64,000 nt of DNA, taken from assembly GCA_030065235.1 (NCBI GenBank), contig JASJDC010000002.1:458001-522000 (forward strand). Direction: 5' to 3'. Below are positions 58,446 to 64,000 of this stretch, piece by piece. The notes below the pieces were generated by a model. That model was given only the letters and a program-made list of their open reading frames with translations, made no database searches and was not told the origin of the DNA. The number at the start of each line of letters is the position of its first letter. The stretch's first letter is position 1. The DNA comes from Alphaproteobacteria bacterium. GTDB lineage: Bacteria; Pseudomonadota; Alphaproteobacteria; UBA8366; Aestuariispiraceae. The translations under genes and the position numbers were made by a program.

Positions 58446-59303
58446 ATGACGGATCACCCCGATACGGCGCGCGGCGACGGCGCGGAGCTCCCGGCGACGA
58501 CGCGCGCCATTGGCATGTATCCCAGCATGAGGGCGGCCGGCCGGAATTGGGCGATTGGGGCCATCCATGGCGACGTCGAGAAGCTCGAGGCGCTGCACGA
58601 CGCCCTGGCCCCCTTGCTGCGGGCCGGGGATACGGTGGTCTACCTTGGCAACTATCTCGGATACGGGACCGGCGCCGCAGAGGTGGTGGACGAATTGCTG
58701 CGGTTCCGAAGCTGGTTTCTCGCCTTGAAACCCTTCGTGCATCCCGCCGACATCGTGCATCTGCGCGGGGCGCAAGAGGAGATGTTCGACCGGCTGCTGC
58801 AGATTCAATTCGCAACCGATCCGAAGGAGACCCTGACCTGGATGCTGGATCGGGGGCTTGAAGCCACGATCGTCGGGTATGGGTCGGACGTGCAGTCGGC
58901 CTTTCAAGCGGCGGGCGGCGGCGCCTTGGCGATGACCTATTGGACGTCGGCGCTGCGCAAGGCGATGCAGGCGAAGGACGGCCACGCCGCTTTCTTCTCG
59001 CACTTGCGGCGGGCGGCCTATCTGGACAATGGCGCGGCGTTGTTCGTGAGCGCCGGGTTGGATGTCGATAAACCGTTGCGGCTTCAGACAGACGCACTGT
59101 GGTGGGCGTCGCGCAGTTTTGAGGATATCGAAGAACCGTATCGCGGCTACGCTCGGATCGTTCGCGGCTACGACCCGGAACAGAGAGGGTTCGCCGAGAC
59201 CGGATGTACGATTTCTATCGACGCCGGCAGCGGTCGCGGCGGCGACCTGTTGGCGGTTTGCCTCGATCAAGCAGGCGCGGTCGAGCAGTTCCTGACCGCC
59301 TGA
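58446..59303 (+). CDS. calcineurin-like phosphatase-fold protein with degenerate active site (pseudophosphatase)
   Basis: 285 aa from the ATG at 58446 (a GGCGG lies about 7 nt upstream); an ATG at 58431 adds 5 residues. The order of strands and motifs matches PPP-type metallophosphoesterases, but the ligand motifs are altered: GDIHG reads GAIHG (about 38-43, His kept, Asp lost), GDYVDRG reads GNYLGYG (about 68-74), GNHE reads GAQE (about 108-111), the HAGL segment reads SAGL (about 202-205), and GHTP reads GYDP (about 241-244). Catalysis by the usual two-metal mechanism therefore seems impossible. Lies between carD and rpoH, so a regulatory or binding role is plausible. The assignment is from motif comparison by eye. 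Confidence 0.7.
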   Translation: MTDHPDTARGDGAELPATTRAIGMYPSMRAAGRNWAIGAIHGDVEKLEALHDALAPLLRAGDTVVYLGNYLGYGTGAAEVVDELLRFRSWFLALKPFVHPADIVHLRGAQEEMFDRLLQIQFATDPKETLTWMLDRGLEATIVGYGSDVQSAFQAAGGGALAMTYWTSALRKAMQAKDGHAAFFSHLRRAAYLDNGAALFVSAGLDVDKPLRLQTDALWWASRSFEDIEEPYRGYARIVRGYDPEQRGFAETGCTISIDAGSGRGGDLLAVCLDQAGAVEQFLTA

Positions 59304-59510
59304 AAACGCTCTCGGCGGGGATCTCCGAATATTTTCAGGCAGCCTTTGCCCCAAATCCCACTTTAGACTTAGGGATAATTGCTCAACTTTGCCGTTGAAT
59401 ATCAAACGGCTAAGAATTCGAGTGCGATAAACCCCAAAGAAAAGTAAGGAATTAACGTTTAGCGAACGAAGCGCGTGATCCGCATCATTCAGAATATCGT
59501 AACGCTTTCT

Positions 59511-59525
59511 ACACATAGTTTGTGT
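59511..59525. promoter_or_regulatory. ACACA-TGTGT dyad upstream of rpoH
   Basis: ACACATAGTTTGTGT is a 5-bp inverted repeat with a 5-nt spacer, followed by GGATTATAAAG and the rpoH ribosome-binding site. It lies in a 247-bp AT-rich spacer (59304-59550) that probably contains the rpoH promoter. The dyad is close to the RBS and might be an operator; no regulator is known. Confidence 0.35.
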
Positions 59526-59550
59526 GGATTATAAAGCAAGGAGAGGCTGA

Positions 59551-60435
59551 ATGGCACATGTCGACGATCCGCAAACGCAACGCGCCAATCTCTCTTTCAT
59601 CAAAGCCTCGATGCGCGAGCCGCTTCTCTCGCGGGAAGACGAACAGGATTATGCGCGGCGCTGGCGCTCTGACGGCGACGAGGAAGCCCTGCATCGGTTG
59701 GTGCGCGCCTATACGCGGCTGGTCGTCAGCACCGCCGGCAAATTCCGAAATTACGGGCTGCCGATGGGCGATCTGGTGCAGGAAGGCAATGTCGGCCTGA
59801 TGCAGGCGGCCGCCCGGTTCGAGCCCGAGCGCGACGTGCGCTTCTCGACCTACGCCTCCTGGTGGATCCGCTCGGCGATGCAGGATTACGTGCTGCGCAA
59901 TTGGTCGATCGTACGCACCGGCACGACCGCGGCGCAGAAATCCCTGTTCTTCAATCTCCGGCGTCTACGGGCCAAAATCAGCGACTCGCCGAACGGCCGC
60001 ATGACCCATTCCGGCCGGCAGTTCGTCTCAACCGAATTGCGGGTCGCCGTCGAGGAGGTCGAGGCCATGGAAATGCGCCTCGCCGCATCGGATCAGAGCC
60101 TGAACGCCACGATCTCGGACGGCTCGGAGGACAATTGGCAGGATTTCCTGGCCGACAGCCGTCCCGATCCTGAATCGGTCGTCGGCGACGCCCATGACTC
60201 CGATACGCGGGCGCGCTGGCTGCATGAGTCGATCAGCCAACTGTCCGACCGGGAACAGATCATCATCAATGAGCGCCGCATGGTCGATGACGGCGCGACG
60301 CTGGAAGAATTGGGCAAGAAGCTGGGCGTCAGCAAGGAACGGGTGCGCCAGTTAGAGCACCGGGCGCTGGGCAAGCTGCGCACGGCCCTGTTGGCGCGGA
60401 CCGATACGCCAGGCGACCTGATGCTCGAATCCTGA
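59551..60435 (+). CDS. rpoH: RNA polymerase sigma factor RpoH (heat-shock sigma-32)
   Basis: 294 aa with AAGGAG before the ATG. Sigma-70 regions: 1.2 (LLSREDEQDYARRW), 2 (LVVSTAGKFRNYGLPMGDLV, RFSTYASWWIRSAMQDYVL), the RpoH box QKSLFFNLRRLRAKI (compare QRKLFFNLR in E. coli), region 3, and 4.2 (TLEELGKKLGVSKERVRQLE). Directs transcription of chaperone and protease genes after heat shock. Convergent with the SNase-like gene. Its 5' region has no obvious RNA thermometer that I could fold by eye. Confidence 0.95.
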   Translation: MAHVDDPQTQRANLSFIKASMREPLLSREDEQDYARRWRSDGDEEALHRLVRAYTRLVVSTAGKFRNYGLPMGDLVQEGNVGLMQAAARFEPERDVRFSTYASWWIRSAMQDYVLRNWSIVRTGTTAAQKSLFFNLRRLRAKISDSPNGRMTHSGRQFVSTELRVAVEEVEAMEMRLAASDQSLNATISDGSEDNWQDFLADSRPDPESVVGDAHDSDTRARWLHESISQLSDREQIIINERRMVDDGATLEELGKKLGVSKERVRQLEHRALGKLRTALLARTDTPGDLMLES

Positions 60436-60454
60436 CGCCGGACGAATCGGCGGA

Positions 60455-61348
60455 TCATTTCTCGTCGGCCTCGCGCAGCCGAATCTGAGCGGGTTCCGTT
60501 ATCTCCATAAAGGGTCCGTTATAGAACCGCACCGAACCGCGGGCCTCGACGGTCTGTCCGATCAGCGCCTCGAAGGACGGGATTCCGAGAGACCGCCGAA
60601 TGGGTCCGCGCGGGCCGGTCAGACCCAGCGTGACATCGCTGCGCCAATCTACGCCGAAATTCACGAAAATTGCGCCGCCGACCCGTGCGACGTCGCGCAC
60701 TGCGCCAGCCAGCACCGCGAATCCCGTCGGATCGATATCGGGATCATCCGCCGGCAGCACCCGAAAGCGCCCGTCGCCCCACAGGCCGCGTCCCGCCATC
60801 CGGGCCGCGTACTCGAAAACGCGAAACGCCTCGGCGGCGTCGGGCCGGTCCGCCCGGCCGGAAAACCGCGCCGCGCCGGCGCGCAACAGACGCTCCTGCA
60901 ACCAGACCCCGTCAATCGAGACGAAGGGCGACCGGAGCCGGCCATAACGGTCCCGACTCGCCGCGCAGAGGGTCAGGGAACGGCCGAGACCGGACGCCAG
61001 CAGCGCCCGCGCCAAGCCCGACGGTCTTTCCGTGAGTTCGAAATCAAGCCCGCCGAGAATAATGCTGTCGCCGGCGCGAGTCTTCGCCAGGCCGGCATTG
61101 GAAATCTCTTGCAAAACAAACGCGCCCCCGCCATCCGGCCGCGACGGATGCTCGCAAAGGAACAGTGGGCCGTCCGTCTCGGCGGCGCCGAGCGCAGGAC
61201 CTGCGAGAAACCCGCCGATCATGGCCAATGCCGCGAGCGCCGAATGAACGATTGATCGGGCGGTTGACCGGAACCCCGCGCCGACTAGGCTCTGTCTCCA
61301 ACCGTCGCGCCGCGGCGTGGATTTGGAGGCGCCCACATGTCCGCTCAT
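60455..61348 (-). CDS. secreted SNase/OB-fold-like protein lacking typical catalytic residues
   Basis: About 297 aa; the start is uncertain (ATG at 61348, GTG at 61336), both within or next to the divergent peptidase start. A signal peptide follows (SALAALAMIGGFLAGPALGA). The middle part resembles staphylococcal-nuclease-like domains: SLTLCAASRDRYGRLRSPFV, WLQERLLRAGAARF, AARMAGRGLWGDGRF. The canonical RLxGIDxPE segment reads ILGGLDFELTERP, so the active-site Arg and Glu appear absent, while the DRYGR Arg is kept. A C-terminal OB-fold-like segment (GQTVEARGSVRFYNGPFMEI) follows. Probably a non-catalytic envelope protein. Confidence 0.72.
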   Translation of the reverse strand: MSGHVGASKSTPRRDGWRQSLVGAGFRSTARSIVHSALAALAMIGGFLAGPALGAAETDGPLFLCEHPSRPDGGGAFVLQEISNAGLAKTRAGDSIILGGLDFELTERPSGLARALLASGLGRSLTLCAASRDRYGRLRSPFVSIDGVWLQERLLRAGAARFSGRADRPDAAEAFRVFEYAARMAGRGLWGDGRFRVLPADDPDIDPTGFAVLAGAVRDVARVGGAIFVNFGVDWRSDVTLGLTGPRGPIRRSLGIPSFEALIGQTVEARGSVRFYNGPFMEITEPAQIRLREADEK

Positions 61349-62287
61349 TCTCTCTATGCTCCCATCGAGGCGCATAGAAGCGGTTTCCTGCGCGTCGATC
61401 CTCTGCACTCCCTCTATTGGGAGGAAAGCGGCGCCCGGACCGGTGCGCCGATCCTGTTCCTACATGGCGGTCCGGGCGGCGGATGTTCGCCGGGCCATCG
61501 CCGGTTCTTCGATCCCAAACACTACCGCATCGTGATGTTCGACCAGCGCGGCGCAGGCCAGTCGAAGCCGAATGCTGAAATCCGCGGCAACGACACACCG
61601 AGCTTGATTGAGGATATCGAAACCTTGCGGGCCCATTTGGGGATCGAGCGTTGGATCCTGTTCGGCGGTTCTTGGGGCTCCACTCTCGCATTGGCCTACG
61701 CTCAGGCGCATCCGCACAGAACGGTCGGATTGATCCTGCGGGGGGTTTTCTTGGGGCGCCGGTCGGAGGTGGACTGGTTCTTCGAAGGCATGCGGGTGTT
61801 TCACCCGGAAGCGTCGCAGGATTTCATCGCGTTCCTGCCGTCCGACGAGCGCGCCAAGCCGATGTGGTCCTACTATCGGCGCCTTTGCGACCCCGATCCG
61901 GCCGTGCATCGCCCCGCCGCGTCCGCCTGGGCCCGCTATGAGGCGCGCTGCGCCACGCTGAAGCCGAATCCGAAATTGGTGGCGGAATTGGGCGAGGCCG
62001 ACAGCGCCTTGGCTCTGGCGCGGCTCGAGGCGCATTATTTCGTCAACGATTTGTTCCTGGCCCCGGATCAGTTGCTGCGCGACGCCGACCGGCTGGCGCG
62101 CACGCCCGGGCGCATCGTCCAGGGCCGGTATGATTCGGTCTGCCCGCCTGTTTCCGCTTTCGACCTGGCGCAAGCCTGGCCGGCAGCCGATCTGGACATG
62201 GTCGACGACGCCGGCCACTCGGCCAATGAACCGACGATCACCGCGGCCCTGGTGCGGGCGGCCAACGATTTCCGCGAGCTTGGCTGA
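61337..62287 (+). CDS. pip: proline iminopeptidase
   Basis: 316 aa alpha/beta hydrolase that releases N-terminal proline. HGGPGGGCSPGHRRFFDP oxyanion region, DQRGAGQSKPNAE, nucleophile elbow GGSWGSTLALAYAQ (about residue 110), acid Asp in VQGRYDSVCPP and His in VDDAGHSANEP. The full motif set of the prolyl aminopeptidase family is present and length is normal. Start overlaps the divergent SNase-like gene, and a downstream ATG is not needed. Confidence 0.92.
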   Translation: MSAHSLYAPIEAHRSGFLRVDPLHSLYWEESGARTGAPILFLHGGPGGGCSPGHRRFFDPKHYRIVMFDQRGAGQSKPNAEIRGNDTPSLIEDIETLRAHLGIERWILFGGSWGSTLALAYAQAHPHRTVGLILRGVFLGRRSEVDWFFEGMRVFHPEASQDFIAFLPSDERAKPMWSYYRRLCDPDPAVHRPAASAWARYEARCATLKPNPKLVAELGEADSALALARLEAHYFVNDLFLAPDQLLRDADRLARTPGRIVQGRYDSVCPPVSAFDLAQAWPAADLDMVDDAGHSANEPTITAALVRAANDFRELG

Positions 62288-62311
62288 TCGCGGCGGACGC
62301 AGGTTCGCCAC

Positions 62312-63334
62312 TCAATCCTCGGTCTGAAATACGGCTTGAACGATGCGCCGCGCCGCGACGGCCGGCGGCAGGACGCCGTCGCGCACCTCCGCCTGGGCCG
62401 CTTCGAGCAGCGGCCGGGCGCGCGGCGCCGAGCGGACGGCCTCGATCAGCCCTTCGCCGAGTTCGGACCAGAGCCAGTCGAGCGCTTGAGCACGGCGCCG
62501 TGCGGCCCAATCGCCGCTTTCTCTCAAGGCCGCGCGATAGGCCTCGATCCGATCCCAGATCGCCGCCATCCCGTCGCCCGCGAGGGCCGAGCAGGTCAGC
62601 ACTTGCGGCGTCCAGGCGGCGACCGACGGACGCAGCAGGGCCAGGGCGTTTCGGTAGTCGCCGGCGGTGCGATCGGCCTGCTCCCGCAAGGCGCCGTCCG
62701 CTTTGTTGACCAGCAGCAGGTCGGCTAGTTCGACGATGCCGCGCTTCACGCCCTGCAATTCATCGCCGCCGCCGGGCGCCAGCAGCAACAGGAACATATC
62801 GGTCATTTCCGCGACGGCGGTTTCCGATTGGCCGACGCCGACCGTCTCGACCAGGATCACGTCGAAACCCGCCGCCTCGCATAGCAGCCCCGCCTCCCGC
62901 GTCCGGCGCGCGACCCCGCCCAATGTGGCGCCGGCGGGCGAGGGGCGGATGAAGGCGTTAGGGTTTCGGGCCAAGGTCTCCATCCGCGTCTTATCGCCGA
63001 GAATAGAGCCGCCGCTGCGCCGCGAGGACGGGTCGACCGCCAAAACGGCGAGCCGGCGGCCGCGCGTAACGATGCTGTTCCCGAAACACTCGATGAAGGT
63101 CGACTTCCCGACGCCGGGCGCGCCGCTGACGCCCAGCCGGATGGCGGCGCCCGTATGCGGCATCACCGCTTCCAGCAGCGCGTCCGCCGCGCGCCGGTGA
63201 TCGGGCCGTGTGGATTCGACGAGCGTGATCGCCTGCGCTAGCGCCCGTCGGTCCCCGCCAAGCACTCGGTCGGCCAGCGCCGGCGCGCGGTCCGCACTCT
63301 TGGAAACAGCAGGGCGCCGCACGGATGCTGTCAT
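62312..63334 (-). CDS. meaB: methylmalonyl-CoA mutase-associated GTPase MeaB
   Basis: 340 aa. G3E-type GTPase (ArgK/MeaB family): Walker A GVSGAPGVGKSTFIECFG, DPSSRRSGGSILGDKTRM, ETVGVGQSE (Walker B region), LVNKADGAL (NKxD). Guards the B12 cofactor of methylmalonyl-CoA mutase. Fits a genome that makes cobalamin (cobS-cobT) and handles propionyl-CoA. The start overlaps the stop of the upstream hypothetical gene (ATGA). Mutase genes are not in the window. Confidence 0.92.
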   Translation of the reverse strand: MTASVRRPAVSKSADRAPALADRVLGGDRRALAQAITLVESTRPDHRRAADALLEAVMPHTGAAIRLGVSGAPGVGKSTFIECFGNSIVTRGRRLAVLAVDPSSRRSGGSILGDKTRMETLARNPNAFIRPSPAGATLGGVARRTREAGLLCEAAGFDVILVETVGVGQSETAVAEMTDMFLLLLAPGGGDELQGVKRGIVELADLLLVNKADGALREQADRTAGDYRNALALLRPSVAAWTPQVLTCSALAGDGMAAIWDRIEAYRAALRESGDWAARRRAQALDWLWSELGEGLIEAVRSAPRARPLLEAAQAEVRDGVLPPAVAARRIVQAVFQTED

Positions 63335-63828
63335 GGTCCGTCTTTGACGCCGAACACGGCCTTCGCCATCAAGCGCAGCTTCTTCCGCGCGTCGGGATCG
63401 AGCTCGTTCAGCACTTTTTGTTTATTGCGATAGATCGTCATCGCCGTCTGCACCAACGACTCACGGTCCGCCCGCGCGCCCGCCGCCGCCATCGCCGGCG
63501 CGGTGAGACCCGCGGGCCTGCTCTGCGTCTGGGTGAGCGTTTCGGCTTGCGTCCCGGCAGGATGGCTCGCCATGATTTCCCGATGCGCCGCCGCCAGCGC
63601 CTCGCGGATTGTCTCCCGATCCAGATCGGTGGCGTTCGCCTTGTGGCGCAGGTCCGAGTCCGACCCCGCCGCATCAGCCGTCGCGTGCGCGGCCTCCCGC
63701 GCCAGATCCTCGGCTGCGCCCGACGGCGTCGTTTCACCGGCGATCCGCGCCTCGGCGCGGCGCGTCTTTTCAAGAGCGGCGCGGCCCTCCCTAGTGAGGA
63801 ATACGGACTGCATCAGACGCTGAAACAT
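63331..63828 (-). CDS. conserved hypothetical protein coupled to meaB
   Basis: 165 aa, soluble, with N-terminal helix MFQRLMQSVFLTREGRAALE and a C-terminal helical stretch IYRNKQKVLNELDPDARKKL and AKAVFGVKDG. The middle is Ala/Thr-rich and low in complexity. No family recognised. The stop overlaps the meaB start; the upstream GNAT gene ends 9 bp before it, so the three form one unit. Confidence 0.6.
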   Translation of the reverse strand: MFQRLMQSVFLTREGRAALEKTRRAEARIAGETTPSGAAEDLAREAAHATADAAGSDSDLRHKANATDLDRETIREALAAAHREIMASHPAGTQAETLTQTQSRPAGLTAPAMAAAGARADRESLVQTAMTIYRNKQKVLNELDPDARKKLRLMAKAVFGVKDGP

Positions 63829-63837
63829 CGGATCAAC

Positions 63838-64000
63838 CTAGCCCGACTCGCCATTCTGCGCCAATTCCGAAAGCGCGAGACACTTGGCCATGACAAACTC
63901 GTCCTTAAGCGCGCCGTCAATCAGCACCGAGCCTGATTTGCGCCCCTCGACCGCATATCCGAGCGATTTGTACAGGCCAAGCGCCGGTGCGTTATCGACC
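63838..64000 (-). CDS. GNAT-family N-acetyltransferase (C-terminal part only)
   Basis: The gene enters from the right edge; 53 residues plus the stop are visible. The end reads VDNAPALGLYKSLGYAVEGR, then KDEFVMAKCLAL and a stop at 63838-63840. The N.A..LY.s.GY...G pattern is the C-terminal GNAT signature that closes the acetyl-CoA site. Substrate cannot be judged. Confidence 0.75.
   Translation of the reverse strand, partial: VDNAPALGLYKSLGYAVEGRKSGSVLIDGALKDEFVMAKCLALSELAQNGESG

Overview
The window is a gene-dense, high-GC chromosomal segment from an alphaproteobacterium. The assignment rests on gene content and order: a contiguous dnaA-dnaN-recF-gyrB run behind rpsT; the hemC-hemD-mitofilin-hemY cluster divergent from tsaD-gpsA; bolA, J-domain protein, cobS, cobT; xerD, aroK, aroB, hemolysin-like protein; ubiE-ubiB-coaBC-dut; fdxA-carD; a RpoH-type sigma factor; and an L-malyl-CoA lyase of the Rhodobacter Mcl1 type. 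GANTC sites, the alphaproteobacterial CcrM target, are dense upstream of dnaA. I cannot place it below class; no photosynthesis, flagellar or phage genes are seen.

Layout. 1-2.2 kb: accA (5' end only), malyl-CoA lyase and xerD, transcribed leftward with a long secreted helical protein and a small membrane protein (to 4.4 kb). 4.6-8.4 kb: aroK-aroB-CBS/CorC-DUF2889. 8.4-12.7 kb: a palindromic repeat element, bolA, J-domain protein and the cobaltochelatase subunits cobS-cobT. 12.7-19.5 kb: gpsA-tsaD divergent from hemC, an unusual HemD-Mic60 fusion, and hemY. 19.5-21.3 kb: an AT-richer Fic gene with dyad operators, then tRNA-Thr(CGT). 21.3-25 kb: REC-HPt protein, SAM hydrolase-like protein, a chemoreceptor with a coupled small membrane protein. 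25.1-28.1 kb: ScfR/RamB-type regulator divergent from isocitrate lyase. 28.2-34.3 kb: moeB, tyrA-like, dut, coaBC, ubiB, ubiE. 34.4-37.2 kb: mutM, a secreted protein, enoyl-CoA hydratase, rpsT and its terminator. 37.2-44.7 kb: an 830-bp gene-free dnaA upstream region, then dnaA, dnaN, recF, gyrB. 44.7-50 kb: accessory vsr-dcm, an EVE-domain protein, two MFS transporters and a DksA/TraR-type protein. 50.2-56.7 kb: rpe, heparinase-like protein and purH, with two surface-polysaccharide genes between the latter two. 56.9-60.4 kb: fdxA, carD, a degenerate phosphatase and rpoH. 60.5-64 kb: SNase-like protein, proline iminopeptidase, meaB, a coupled hypothetical and the end of a GNAT gene.

Functional themes are housekeeping replication and translation, cofactor synthesis (haem, corrinoid metal insertion, ubiquinone, CoA, molybdopterin), C2/C3-CoA metabolism (malyl-CoA lyase, isocitrate lyase with its regulator, crotonase, MeaB), and stress transcription (CarD, RpoH, DksA-like).

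The points most worth following up are the HemD-Mic60 single reading frame; the phosphatase-fold protein between carD and rpoH, in which the recognisable metal-ligand motifs are altered; the SNase-like protein without the usual catalytic motif; the vsr-dcm-EVE grouping; the Fic gene with its operators; and the GANTC cluster before dnaA. No CRISPR array, transposase or rRNA operon was seen.
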